Part shown: one piece after another, positions 43,799-52,443 of the stretch
Layout: the number at the start of each line of letters is the position of its first letter
Numbering within the stretch: position 1 is the first letter of the stretch
Assembly (NCBI GenBank): GCA_040386155.1
Contig: JAZKFZ010000004.1
Location: 310,001 to 374,000, forward strand
Direction: 5' to 3'
Length of the DNA: 64,000 nt
Source of the DNA: M0103 sp040386155
Lineage (GTDB): Bacteria; Bacteroidota; Bacteroidia; Flavobacteriales_D; Crocinitomicaceae
The notes under the pieces: model-generated
Told to the model about the DNA's origin: nothing
Databases searched by the model: none
What the model saw: only the letters and a program-made list of their open reading frames with translations
Position numbers and translations under genes: made by a program

Positions 43799-44530
43799 AT
43801 GGGACAAAAAACAAATCCAATTGGAAATAGATTAGGCTTCATCCACGGATGGGAGTCTAACTGGTATGGTGGTGATAACTATAAGGATAAGATCATCGAA
43901 GACGATCAAATTCGTAAGTATTTGTATGCACGTTTAGCAAAAGCAAGTATCGCGAAAGTTATCATCGAAAGAACATTGAAGCTTGTTACTGTTACAATTA
44001 ATACTGCTCGTCCGGGTGTTATTATTGGTAAGGGTGGACAAGAAGTAGATAAATTGAAAGAAGAGTTAAAAAAATTGACGAAGAAAGAGATTCAAATCAA
44101 CATTTTCGAGGTTAAACGTCCTGAATTGGATGCTCGTTTAGTGGCAGATGGAATCGCTCGTCAGTTGGAAGCTCGTATTTCTTTCAGAAGAGCAATTAAA
44201 ATGGCTATCGCTAGTACAATGCGCATGGGAGCTGAAGGAATCAAAGTTAAGATTTCTGGACGTTTGAATGGAGCAGAGATGGCCCGCTCAGAGATGTACA
44301 AAGATGGACGTACTCCGTTACATACGTTCAGAGCTGACATCGATTACGCTACGTCAGAAGCACACACTACTTACGGTCGCCTTGGTATCAAGGTATGGAT
44401 CTGTAAAGGTGAAGTTTATGGAAAGCGCGATCTTTCTCCAAATGTTGGGATGGCAGCATCAGCAGGTAAGCCAGGTGCGCCGAATGCTGGAGCAAGAAAA
44501 CCAATGGGAGGTAAAAGAAAGAAAAAGTAA
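43799..44530 (+). CDS. rpsC: 30S ribosomal protein S3
   Basis: mRNA-entry protein with KH domain, 243 residues. GQKTNPIGNRLGFIHGWESNW, the KH loop VIIGKGGQEVDKL and the C-terminal domain (GIKVKISGRLNGAEMARSE) are followed by a short basic Gly/Pro tail. Confidence 0.98.
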   Translation: MGQKTNPIGNRLGFIHGWESNWYGGDNYKDKIIEDDQIRKYLYARLAKASIAKVIIERTLKLVTVTINTARPGVIIGKGGQEVDKLKEELKKLTKKEIQINIFEVKRPELDARLVADGIARQLEARISFRRAIKMAIASTMRMGAEGIKVKISGRLNGAEMARSEMYKDGRTPLHTFRADIDYATSEAHTTYGRLGIKVWICKGEVYGKRDLSPNVGMAASAGKPGAPNAGARKPMGGKRKKK

Positions 44531-44553
44531 TTTAAAGTAAAAAAGACTTAAAG

Positions 44554-44982
44554 ATGTTACAGCCAAAAAGAACCAAATTTAGGAGAGTACAGAAAGGTCG
44601 TAATAGAGGCTTGGCTCACAGAGGCAGCACTATTTCATTCGGATCTTTCGGTCTAAAATCTTTGGAGCCAGGATGGATCACATCACGCCAAATCGAAGCA
44701 TCACGTATCGCCGTTACTCGTTACATGAAGCGTGAAGGTAAAGTGTGGATCCGAATCTTCCCAGACAAACCAGTTACGTCAAAACCAGCTGAAGTACGTA
44801 TGGGTAAAGGTAAAGGTGCCCCAAGTCACTGGGTAGCAGTTATCAAACCAGGAACTATCATGTTCGAAGCAGACGGAGTACCGTATGAAATCGCACAAGA
44901 AGCAATGCGTTTGGCAGCTCAGAAATTACCCGTGAAATGTAAATTCATAGTTAGAAACGACTATGTTATACCAGAGAAATAG
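44554..44982 (+). CDS. rplP: 50S ribosomal protein L16
   Basis: Binds near the A-site tRNA elbow, 142 residues. MLQPKRTKFRRVQKGRNRG and RMGKGKGAPSHWVAVIKPG are typical. Arg at the hydroxylation position cannot be judged for modification. Confidence 0.98.
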   Translation: MLQPKRTKFRRVQKGRNRGLAHRGSTISFGSFGLKSLEPGWITSRQIEASRIAVTRYMKREGKVWIRIFPDKPVTSKPAEVRMGKGKGAPSHWVAVIKPGTIMFEADGVPYEIAQEAMRLAAQKLPVKCKFIVRNDYVIPEK

Positions 44983-44988
44983 TAATAT

Positions 44989-45183
44989 ATGAAGCAGCAA
45001 GAAATCACAACACTTTCAGTAGCTGATTTGAAAAGTAAAATCGAGAGTTTCACAGAGCAGTTGGTAAGAATGAAATTGAACCACAAAGTAGCTCCTATTG
45101 AAAATCCGATTCAAATTCGTGACATCAGAAGAACAGTTGCAAAATTGAATACTGAATTAGCAAAACGTGAAACACAAGCCTAA
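44989..45183 (+). CDS. rpmC: 50S ribosomal protein L29
   Basis: Small helical-hairpin protein by the tunnel exit, 64 residues. IENPIQIRDIRRTVAKLNTEL is the signature helix. It lies 6 bases after rplP. Confidence 0.97.
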   Translation: MKQQEITTLSVADLKSKIESFTEQLVRMKLNHKVAPIENPIQIRDIRRTVAKLNTELAKRETQA

Positions 45184-45207
45184 GGGTTTGTTAACAATCC
45201 AAGTAAG

Positions 45208-45471
45208 ATGGAAATGGAAAAGCGTAATTTAAGAAAAGAACGTATCGGCGTCGTAACTAGCAATAAAATGCAAAAATCGATCGTCGTTTCTGTAGAGCGT
45301 AAAGTAAAACACGCGAAATACGGAAAATTCGTAAAAATGACAACAAGATTTGTTGCTCATGATGAAAACCAAGATTGCAACATCGGTGATACCGTGCGCA
45401 TCATGGAGACAAGACCTTTGAGTAAATCAAAGAATTGGAGATTAGTAGAAATTATCGAACGAGCTAAATAA
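45208..45471 (+). CDS. rpsQ: 30S ribosomal protein S17
   Basis: OB-fold 16S rRNA binder, 87 residues. RKERIGVVTSNKMQKSIVVSVERKV and DTVRIMETRPLSKSKNWRLVEI are typical, quoted in pieces. The ATG at 45208 or that at 45214 could start it (MEMEK). Confidence 0.96.
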   Translation: MEMEKRNLRKERIGVVTSNKMQKSIVVSVERKVKHAKYGKFVKMTTRFVAHDENQDCNIGDTVRIMETRPLSKSKNWRLVEIIERAK

Positions 45472-45477
45472 TTCGTA

Positions 45478-45846
45478 ATGATACAAGTAGAATCAAGACT
45501 TACAGTAGCAGATAACTCAGGAGCAAAAGAGGTGTTATGTATCCGCGTATTAGGTGGAACAAGACGTCGCTATGCATCCGTTGGAGATAAAATCGTAGTT
45601 TCTGTTAAGAATGCAATGCCCTCTGGAGCCGTGAAGAAGGGAACGGTTGCCAAGGCAGTAGTAGTAAGAACCAGAAAAGAAGTACGTCGTGCTGATGGTT
45701 CGTACATTCGCTTCGATGATAACGCATGCGTTATCTTGAATCAAGCGGGTGAAATGAGAGGTACTCGTATTTTTGGGCCTGTCGCGCGTGAGTTACGTGA
45801 GAATAACTACATGAAGGTTGTTTCATTAGCTCCCGAAGTACTTTAA
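45478..45846 (+). CDS. rplN: 50S ribosomal protein L14
   Basis: Intersubunit-bridge protein, 122 residues. MIQVESRLTVADNSGAKEV and GTRIFGPVARELRE are hallmarks. Follows rpsQ by 6 bases. Confidence 0.98.
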   Translation: MIQVESRLTVADNSGAKEVLCIRVLGGTRRRYASVGDKIVVSVKNAMPSGAVKKGTVAKAVVVRTRKEVRRADGSYIRFDDNACVILNQAGEMRGTRIFGPVARELRENNYMKVVSLAPEVL

Positions 45847-45861
45847 AATAGAATTTTAGTT

Positions 45862-46179
45862 ATGCAACAGAAATTACACATTAAAGTAGGAGATACTGTT
45901 AAAGTACTTAACGGTGACTCTAAAGATCAGGAAGGAAAAGTTATCCTGATCGACAGAAAAAAAACGCGTGCTATCGTAGAAGGTGTTAACATGGTAAAAA
46001 AACATGCTAAACCTTCTGCAGCAGACCCTCAAGGTGGGATCGTGGAAAAAGAAGCAGGAATCCATATCTCAAACCTTATGTTAGTTTTCAAAGGCCAAGC
46101 AACGCGCGTTGGTCGTAAAGAAGACGCAAATGGAAAGATTGTTCGTTATTCTAAAAAGTCTGGGGAGGAGATTAAATAA
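45862..46179 (+). CDS. rplX: 50S ribosomal protein L24
   Basis: Assembly initiator with a KOW motif, 105 residues (HIKVGDTVKVLNGDSKDQEG). The TAATG junction overlaps the rplE start by one base. Confidence 0.97.
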   Translation: MQQKLHIKVGDTVKVLNGDSKDQEGKVILIDRKKTRAIVEGVNMVKKHAKPSAADPQGGIVEKEAGIHISNLMLVFKGQATRVGRKEDANGKIVRYSKKSGEEIK

Positions 46180-46730
46180 TGGGATATAAACCAAGACTTA
46201 AAGACCAGTACAATGCTGAAATTAAAGCTGCATTGACTGAGAAATTTGGATACAAAACTCAAATGAGTGTTCCAAAACTTCAAAAAATCGTATTGAGCCA
46301 AGGAATGGGTGATGCTGTTGCCGACAAGAAATTGATCGAAAGCGCAGTAGCAGATCTTTCAAGAATTGCGGGTCAAAAAGCAATTACAACAATATCTAAA
46401 AAAGATATCTCGAATTTCAAACTTCGTAAAGGAATGCCAATTGGTACTAAAGTTACTCTTCGTGGTGACCGTATGTACGAATTCTTGGATCGTTTGATCT
46501 CTGTTTCTTTACCAAGAACTCGAGACTTCCGTGGTATTGATCCAAGTGGATTTGATGGACGTGGTAATTTCAACTTAGGAATTAAAGAACACATCATCTT
46601 CCCTGAAATTGATATCGATAAAGTGAATCGTATTTTGGGTATGGATATTACGTTTGTAACCTCCGCAAATACTGATGATGAAGGTAGAGAATTGTTAAAC
46701 GCATTTGGATTCCCATTCATTAAAAAATAA
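46179..46730 (+). CDS. rplE: 50S ribosomal protein L5
   Basis: 5S rRNA binder of the central protuberance, 183 residues. RKGMPIGTKVTLRGDRMYEFLDR and DFRGIDPSGFDGRGNFNLGIKEH are typical, quoted in pieces. Confidence 0.98.
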   Translation: MGYKPRLKDQYNAEIKAALTEKFGYKTQMSVPKLQKIVLSQGMGDAVADKKLIESAVADLSRIAGQKAITTISKKDISNFKLRKGMPIGTKVTLRGDRMYEFLDRLISVSLPRTRDFRGIDPSGFDGRGNFNLGIKEHIIFPEIDIDKVNRILGMDITFVTSANTDDEGRELLNAFGFPFIKK

Positions 46731-46736
46731 GAAGAA

Positions 46737-47051
46737 ATGGCAAAAGAATCAATGAAAGCGCGTGAGCGCAAAAGAGAAAGAATGACTGCTCGCTACGCTA
46801 ACAAACGCGCTGAGTTGACTAAGATTTTAAAGTCAACAAGCGAGGCTGAAGACGTACAAGCAGCAAAGTGGGACGCAATGATGGCTATTCAGAAGCTTCC
46901 TGCTAACTCTTCGAAAGTCCGCGTACATAATCGTTGTGGATTGACAGGTAGACCAAGAGGATACATGAGACAATTCGGTATTTCACGTGTAACATTCCGT
47001 GAGATGGCATTGTCTGGTAAAATCCCAGGAGTTAAAAAAGCAAGTTGGTAA
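46737..47051 (+). CDS. rpsN: 30S ribosomal protein S14, long zinc-free form
   Basis: Head protein of 104 residues. The C-terminal half (VRVHNRCGLTGRPRGYMRQFGISRVTFREMA) is conserved; the CxxC zinc site of the short form is absent. Flavobacterial S14 proteins I recall are 89 residues; here the central stretch EAEDVQAAKWDAMMAIQ is about 15 residues longer. It is the last gene before a terminator that splits the cluster. Confidence 0.97.
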   Translation: MAKESMKARERKRERMTARYANKRAELTKILKSTSEAEDVQAAKWDAMMAIQKLPANSSKVRVHNRCGLTGRPRGYMRQFGISRVTFREMALSGKIPGVKKASW

Positions 47052-47072
47052 TTAATTTATCAAAGAATATAG

Positions 47073-47106
47073 AAAAACACAGATTATTTTAGTCTGTGTT
47101 TTTTGT
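47073..47106 (+). terminator. Intrinsic terminator after rpsN
   Basis: AAAAACACAGA (47073-47083) pairs with TCTGTGTTTTT (47093-47103) around a nine-base loop, followed by a T-rich tail. It separates the str/S10 transcript from the spc/alpha one. Confidence 0.85.
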
Positions 47107-47217
47107 TTTTTAGCTACCTGGTATTGGATTTTTGTGGCGGAAAATCCTTAATAAAGCAAGTGTTAAAACATTTATACACATTTTTTTGTGAAAAAATTGA
47201 TTTTTTTATTCTTCACA

Positions 47218-47247
47218 TTGATAAATAAAATAAAAATCATATATTTG
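47218..47247 (+). promoter_or_regulatory. Predicted promoter of the rpsH-rplQ ribosomal cluster
   Basis: TTG (47218-47220), 19 bases, TATATTTG (47240-47247), followed by GCACCCCCCAAAG. It has the same boxes, spacing and C-rich start region as the rpsL promoter. The predicted leader to rpsH is about 75 bases. Confidence 0.82.
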
Positions 47248-47327
47248 CACCCCCCAAAGTATTATTAACTGATTAAAGGTTCGGTGTTGTGGGAAACATT
47301 GAAAACCATAATCGCAAATTGTCAAAG

Positions 47328-47726
47328 ATGACAACAGATCCAATAGCAGATTTTCTGACACGTATTCGTAATGCGAGTGCGGCGGGTCATAAAATCGTAG
47401 AAATCCCAGGTTCAAACGTGAAAAGAGCAATGGCTCAAATTTTATTTGACCAAGGGTATGTCGCAAATTATAAATTTGAAGATGATGACAAGCAAGGAAT
47501 TATTAAGATTGCATTGAAGTACAATGCATCTACTAAAATTCCTGCAATTACCAAATTAGAGAGAGCATCTCGTCCAGGACTACGAAAGTACAGTGGGTCG
47601 GGTGATCTACCTCGTGTTTTGAACGGTTTGGGAATTGCAATTGTTTCTACTTCAAAAGGTGTAATTACCGATAAAGAAGCAAGAAAGCAAAACGTAGGTG
47701 GAGAAGTTCTTTGCTACGTGTATTAA
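47328..47726 (+). CDS. rpsH: 30S ribosomal protein S8
   Basis: Central-domain 16S rRNA binder, 132 residues from the ATG at 47328 (MTTDPIADFLTRIRNAS). The 13-residue upstream extension in the open frame is not conserved. S8 is the usual spc-operon repressor in E. coli, and here it is the first gene after a promoter. Confidence 0.97.
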   Translation: MTTDPIADFLTRIRNASAAGHKIVEIPGSNVKRAMAQILFDQGYVANYKFEDDDKQGIIKIALKYNASTKIPAITKLERASRPGLRKYSGSGDLPRVLNGLGIAIVSTSKGVITDKEARKQNVGGEVLCYVY

Positions 47727-47745
47727 TTTATTTAAGAATTGAGAA

Positions 47746-48300
47746 ATGTCAAGGATAGGTAAATCCCCATTAAACATCCCGAGTGGAGTAGAAGTTAAAG
47801 TGAACGGTACAACAGTTACCGTTAAAGGTCCTAAAGGAGAATTGAGTCAAGAAATTGATACTTGTGTTCAGTTGTCTATTGAAGACGGAGTCATCACTTT
47901 TAGCCGCGAATCAGATGCACCTGATCATCGTTCAAAACATGGTTTATACCGTGCTTTGTTAAACAATATGGTTACAGGAGTTTCGACAGGGTATAAAAAG
48001 GAATTAGAAGTAGTTGGAGTAGGTTACCGTGCTAATGCAGCAGGGCAACAGTTAGAGTTGTCTTTAGGATACTCTCACCCAATTGTTTTTGAAATTCCTA
48101 ACGAAATTAAGGTATCTGCAATTACCGAAAAAGGAAAAGCTCCCGTTGTGTCTTTAGAGTCACACGATAAGCAACTTTTAGGCCAGGTCGCTGCCAAAAT
48201 TCGTTCCCTTCGTAAACCTGAACCTTACAAAGGAAAAGGTGTCAAGTTTGTAGGCGAAGTGATCAGAAGAAAAGCTGGAAAATCTGCAGGTAAAAAATAA
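47746..48300 (+). CDS. rplF: 50S ribosomal protein L6
   Basis: Protein near the GTPase centre, 184 residues. SRIGKSPLNIPSGVEVKV and the C-terminal signature IRSLRKPEPYKGKGVKFVGE are present. Confidence 0.98.
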   Translation: MSRIGKSPLNIPSGVEVKVNGTTVTVKGPKGELSQEIDTCVQLSIEDGVITFSRESDAPDHRSKHGLYRALLNNMVTGVSTGYKKELEVVGVGYRANAAGQQLELSLGYSHPIVFEIPNEIKVSAITEKGKAPVVSLESHDKQLLGQVAAKIRSLRKPEPYKGKGVKFVGEVIRRKAGKSAGKK

Positions 48301-48311
48301 TTTTAAGAGAT

Positions 48312-48665
48312 ATGGCATTTAGTAAAATCAATAGAAGAGCAAAAATCAAAAGAAGAATCAGAAAGAAAGTTTCTGGAACTTCTAAAATTCCTCGTCTAAC
48401 AGTGTTCCGTAGTAACAAACAAATCTACGCGCAATTAATTGACGACGTTAGTGGTTTAACATTAGCATCATCTTCATCTTTCAAAAACAAGGCTGCTGAG
48501 AAAGTAACGAAAGTTGCTCAAGCAGGAATTGTTGGAAAGGAAGTGGCTGAGAAAGCAACTAAAGCAGGAATTGAAAAAGTAGTATTCGACCGAAATGGGT
48601 ACCTATACCACGGAAGAATTAAACAATTAGCCGATTCTGCAAGAGAAGGCGGTTTAAAATTTTAA
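48312..48665 (+). CDS. rplR: 50S ribosomal protein L18
   Basis: 5S rRNA binder, 117 residues. RIRKKVSGTSKIPRLTVFRS and the terminal YLYHGRIKQLADSAREGGLKF are typical, quoted in pieces. Confidence 0.97.
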   Translation: MAFSKINRRAKIKRRIRKKVSGTSKIPRLTVFRSNKQIYAQLIDDVSGLTLASSSSFKNKAAEKVTKVAQAGIVGKEVAEKATKAGIEKVVFDRNGYLYHGRIKQLADSAREGGLKF

Positions 48666-48668
48666 AGC

Positions 48669-49187
48669 ATGGCAGCACAAGTATTAAATAGAGTGAAATC
48701 TGCAGATATTGAGTTGAAAGACAAACTCGTTTCTGTAAATCGTGTAACCAAGGTGACAAAAGGTGGTAGAACATTTAGTTTTTCTGCAATTGTTGTTGTT
48801 GGTGACGAGAACGGTATCGTCGGTCATGGTCTTGGTAAAGCGAAAGAAGTAACTGAAGCTATTACTAAAGGAATTGACGACGCTAAGAAAAATCTTATTA
48901 AAGTTCCTATTTTGAAAGGAACAGTTCCCCACCTTCAAAAAGGTAAATTTGGTGGAGCTGAAGTATTATTGAAACCAGCTTCTAATGGTACTGGTGTTAT
49001 CGCCGGTGGTGCGATGCGCGCAGTATTGGAAAGTGTTGGAATTCATAATGTCCTTGCAAAATCTCAAGGTTCTTCGAACCCTCATAACGTTGTTAAGGCA
49101 ACAATTGATGCGCTTTCAAAAATGCGTGATGCAAACGCGATCGCTCGTCAACGAGGAATTTCTTTGGATAAAGTGTTTAACGGTTAA
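48669..49187 (+). CDS. rpsE: 30S ribosomal protein S5
   Basis: Accuracy protein at the mRNA entry, 172 residues. The spectinomycin-loop region RVTKVTKGGRTFSFSAIVVVG and the GHGLGKAKEVTEAI segment are intact. Starts 3 bases after rplR. Confidence 0.98.
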   Translation: MAAQVLNRVKSADIELKDKLVSVNRVTKVTKGGRTFSFSAIVVVGDENGIVGHGLGKAKEVTEAITKGIDDAKKNLIKVPILKGTVPHLQKGKFGGAEVLLKPASNGTGVIAGGAMRAVLESVGIHNVLAKSQGSSNPHNVVKATIDALSKMRDANAIARQRGISLDKVFNG

Positions 49188-49198
49188 AAGACGAAAAA

Positions 49199-49375
49199 AT
49201 GGCTACAATTAAAATTAAACAAGTTAAGAGCGCTATAAAACGTCCAGCTGATCAAAAAGCTACTGTGAAAGCGCTAGGATTCAGAAAATTGAATCAGGTT
49301 ATTGAAAAAGAGGCAACACCCCAAATACTAGGAATGGTAAGAAAGGTACAGCATCTACTTCAAATTATTGATTAA
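49199..49375 (+). CDS. rpmD: 50S ribosomal protein L30
   Basis: A 58-residue protein found by reading between rpsE and rplO: MATIKIKQVKSAIKRPADQK, then KALGFRKLNQ and the terminal GMVRKVQHLLQIID. The sequence and position are exactly those of L30 in the spc operon. Confidence 0.96.
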   Translation: MATIKIKQVKSAIKRPADQKATVKALGFRKLNQVIEKEATPQILGMVRKVQHLLQIID

Positions 49376-49395
49376 TTCCTTAATAACGAAGAAAA

Positions 49396-49842
49396 ATGAA
49401 TTTAAATAATTTAACTCCGGCGAGCGGTTCCGTTAATAGAGAAAAAAGAATTGCACGTGGTCAGGGTTCTGGTCATGGTGGTACTTCCACTCGTGGACAT
49501 AAAGGAGCGAAATCTCGTTCTGGTTATAGCAAGAAAATCGGATTTGAAGGAGGTCAAATGCCACTTCAAAGACGTGTACCTAAATTTGGTTTCAAAAACA
49601 TTAATCGCGTTGAATACAAAGCAATCAACTTGGACATCATCCAATCATTGGTTGAACGCAAAAATGTAACTGAAATCACTCCTGAGGTATTGCAAGAAAA
49701 TGGTCTAGTTTCTAAACGAGAATTGGTTAAAATTCTGGGTAGAGGAGAGTTAAAAGCGAAGATCAATGTAACAGCACACAGATTTTCAGGTTCTGCGAAA
49801 GCATTAATTGAAGGTCAAGGTGGCGTTTGTTCAGAAATCTAA
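49396..49842 (+). CDS. rplO: 50S ribosomal protein L15
   Basis: Late-assembly protein, 148 residues. The glycine/arginine-rich N-terminus RGQGSGHGGTSTRGHKGAKS and EGGQMPLQRRVPKFGF are hallmarks. Immediately precedes secY. Confidence 0.97.
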   Translation: MNLNNLTPASGSVNREKRIARGQGSGHGGTSTRGHKGAKSRSGYSKKIGFEGGQMPLQRRVPKFGFKNINRVEYKAINLDIIQSLVERKNVTEITPEVLQENGLVSKRELVKILGRGELKAKINVTAHRFSGSAKALIEGQGGVCSEI

Positions 49843-49867
49843 TTAACTTTGCCAACATTTTTTTAGA

Positions 49868-51211
49868 ATGAAGCGTTTTATACAAAATATCAAGAACATC
49901 TGGAAAGTAGAAGAATTAAGGTCACGAATTTTATTAACGTTGACTTTAATTCTAATTTACCGTATTGGATCTTTCATCATTTTACCTGGTGTAAATTACA
50001 CTGCTTTATCTCAAGCACAGCAAAATGGTGGGCAAAATATGTTAGAAACATTGCTTTCCTTGTTCTCTGGTGGAGGTTTTTCCAATGCATCAGTAATGGC
50101 GCTAGGAATTATGCCTTACATTAGTGCATCTATCATTATGCAGTTGTTGGGTATTGCTGTTCCAGCAGTTCAAAAAATGCAGAATGAAGGTGAGTCCGGA
50201 AGAAAACGAATCAACAATTACACTCGAATTCTTACAATCGTAATCTGTGCACTTCAAGCGCCAAGCTATTTGAAATTGTATGTAGAACAGAAAGGTGCCT
50301 TGCCAGAAGATGCTGGTACTTTTTGGTGGATGCAGACAATTACAGTGCTAGTAGCAGGTTCAATGTTTGCTGTGTGGTTGGGAGAAAGAATTACTGATAA
50401 AGGCATCGGTAATGGTATTTCTTTGTTGATTACAGTTGGAATTCTTGCTCGTTTGCCAGAAGCATTTTTGGTGGAGTTGGGAGTAAATACTGGAAACTTA
50501 ATTAAACTTGTTTTGGAAATCGTTGCCTTTATGGTAGTGATTTTAGGAACTGTTTTGATTGTCCAAGGTGTACGGAAAATCCCATTAAATACCGCGAAGC
50601 GTGTAGTTGGTGGTGCTCGTGCAACTGAGGCTCAAGGAGCCAGAAGTTATTTACCAATTAAAGTAAATGCAAGTGGTGTTATGCCAATCATTTTTGCTCA
50701 AGCAATTATGACAATACCTGTAATGATATTCGCAAATAGCGCACAAGGTGGGGGAGGTTTTCTTCAAAATGCGCTAGGAAATGTCTACGGGTGGAGTTAT
50801 AACCTAATGTTAGCAGTATTGATTATTGTATTTACCTACTTCTATACTGCAATTATGATCAATCCGAGAAAGATTGCAGATGATTTAAAAAGAAGTGGAG
50901 GATTTATTCCAGGTGTTCGTCCAGGCGAGGAAACTGCGGAATACATCGATACATTAATTTCTAGAATTACATTCCCAGGTTCATTGTTTTTAGCAGCGAT
51001 AGCTATACTTCCAGCGATTGCAAAAATGGCAGGAGTAAATGATGCATTTGCAATGTTCTTCGGCGGTACTTCGATCTTAATCATGGTAGGAGTTGTATTG
51101 GATACTTTACAGCAAATTGAATCATACCTATTGAACCGTCATATGGATGGCTTGATGGAGGGAACTCGAATCAAAGGACGTAGAACTCAAGGTGAACTAT
51201 CAGGATTTTAA
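49868..51211 (+). CDS. secY: Protein translocase subunit SecY
   Basis: Channel of the Sec translocon, 447 residues, ten predicted helices. The first helix is preceded by IKNIWKVEELRSRILLTLTL; the plug-helix area lies after LPGVNY; GERITDKGIGNGISLLITVGI and the cytosolic loop IPGVRPGEETAEYID are conserved. Located at its standard place after rplO. Confidence 0.98.
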   Translation: MKRFIQNIKNIWKVEELRSRILLTLTLILIYRIGSFIILPGVNYTALSQAQQNGGQNMLETLLSLFSGGGFSNASVMALGIMPYISASIIMQLLGIAVPAVQKMQNEGESGRKRINNYTRILTIVICALQAPSYLKLYVEQKGALPEDAGTFWWMQTITVLVAGSMFAVWLGERITDKGIGNGISLLITVGILARLPEAFLVELGVNTGNLIKLVLEIVAFMVVILGTVLIVQGVRKIPLNTAKRVVGGARATEAQGARSYLPIKVNASGVMPIIFAQAIMTIPVMIFANSAQGGGGFLQNALGNVYGWSYNLMLAVLIIVFTYFYTAIMINPRKIADDLKRSGGFIPGVRPGEETAEYIDTLISRITFPGSLFLAAIAILPAIAKMAGVNDAFAMFFGGTSILIMVGVVLDTLQQIESYLLNRHMDGLMEGTRIKGRRTQGELSGF

Positions 51212-51213
51212 GT

Positions 51214-51432
51214 ATGGCTAAACAGACATCAATAGAACAAGATGGAGTCATCATCGAAGCGTTGTCAAATGCAATGTTTCGTGTTGAGTTGGAAAACGGT
51301 CACGTGATTACAGCACATATTTCAGGAAAGATGAGAATGTTTTACATTAAAATTCTTCCTGGAGATAGAGTTAAAGTTGAAATGTCGCCCTATGATTTAA
51401 CAAAAGGCCGCATCTCATTTAGATATAAATAG
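51214..51432 (+). CDS. infA: Translation initiation factor IF-1
   Basis: A 72-residue OB-fold protein that closes the A site during initiation (DGVIIEALSNAMFRVELENG; LPGDRVKVEMSPYDLTKGRI). Starts 2 bases after the secY stop. The adk and map genes, present at this point in many bacteria, are absent. Confidence 0.98.
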   Translation: MAKQTSIEQDGVIIEALSNAMFRVELENGHVITAHISGKMRMFYIKILPGDRVKVEMSPYDLTKGRISFRYK

Positions 51433-51459
51433 GAACATTCCTTAAATAATTTTAGAAAG

Positions 51460-51576
51460 ATGAAAGTTAGAGCATCAGTAAAAAAACGATCTGAAGACTG
51501 TAAGATCGTTAAGAGAAAAGGAAGAGTTTATGTGATTAACAAAAAGAATCCTAAACTTAAACAAAGACAAGGGTAA
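51460..51576 (+). CDS. rpmJ: 50S ribosomal protein L36, zinc-free form
   Basis: A 38-residue protein read between infA and rpsM (MKVRASVKKRSEDCKIVKRK, ending KNPKLKQRQG). Of the usual C-x2-C...C...H zinc ligands only one cysteine remains, so this is the C-minus form that does not need zinc. Confidence 0.96.
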   Translation: MKVRASVKKRSEDCKIVKRKGRVYVINKKNPKLKQRQG

Positions 51577-51588
51577 TATTAAGAAAGT

Positions 51589-51963
51589 ATGGCACGTATT
51601 GCAGGAATTGATTTACCAAGAAACAAAAGAGGGGTTATTGGATTAACCTATGTTTTTGGTATTGGAAGAAGTACTTCAAAAAAGATTTTGAAGATTTGTA
51701 GTGTTGATGAAAACACTAAAGTACAAGATTGGGATGATGACCAATTAGGTGCGATCCGTAACGCAGTGAATGAATTCAAAACTGAAGGTCAGTTGCGTTC
51801 TGAAATTCAATTGAACATCAAACGATTGATGGATATTGGTTGTCAGAGAGGGATTCGTCACAGAGCTGGACTACCTTTAAGAGGTCAACGTACAAAAAAC
51901 AACTCTCGTACGAGAAAAGGTAAGAGAAAAACTGTCGCTAACAAGAAAAAAGTGACTAAATAA
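51589..51963 (+). CDS. rpsM: 30S ribosomal protein S13
   Basis: Head protein contacting the P-site tRNA and L5, 124 residues. ARIAGIDLPRNKRGVIGLTY and RHRAGLPLRGQRTKNNSRTR are typical. First gene of the alpha-operon part. Confidence 0.98.
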   Translation: MARIAGIDLPRNKRGVIGLTYVFGIGRSTSKKILKICSVDENTKVQDWDDDQLGAIRNAVNEFKTEGQLRSEIQLNIKRLMDIGCQRGIRHRAGLPLRGQRTKNNSRTRKGKRKTVANKKKVTK

Positions 51964-51976
51964 TTAAATAGTTAAG

Positions 51977-52363
51977 ATGGCAAAGTCTAATCAAAAAAAG
52001 AAGAAGAATGTCAAAGTAGATGCAATGGGTGAAGCGCATATTCAAGCTACCTTCAACAATGTAATTATTTCTTTGACAAATAACGCCGGACAAGTAATTT
52101 CTTGGTCTTCGGCTGGAAAAATGGGCTTCAAAGGTTCTAAAAAGAACACTCCTTACGCAGCACAAGTGTCTGCAGAGGATGCAGCAAAAGAAGCACACGA
52201 CTTCGGATTACGTAGAGTGAAAGTTTTTGTAAAAGGACCAGGAGCTGGTCGTGAATCTGCAATTCGTTCGCTCCACAACGCAGGAATCGAGGTAACTGAA
52301 ATCATTGATGTTACTCCACTTCCTCATAACGGATGTCGTCCTCCGAAAAAACGTCGAGTATAA
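51977..52363 (+). CDS. rpsK: 30S ribosomal protein S11
   Basis: Platform protein near the E site, 128 residues. AHIQATFNNVIISLTNNAGQ and the terminal TPLPHNGCRPPKKRRV are hallmarks. Confidence 0.98.
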   Translation: MAKSNQKKKKNVKVDAMGEAHIQATFNNVIISLTNNAGQVISWSSAGKMGFKGSKKNTPYAAQVSAEDAAKEAHDFGLRRVKVFVKGPGAGRESAIRSLHNAGIEVTEIIDVTPLPHNGCRPPKKRRV

Positions 52364-52443
52364 TTTAAATTTTTAACCTAGAAAGGAACACGTTATCGAA
52401 GGAAAGCCTTAATTCATAACCCTTTCTTTAAACAATCAATACA

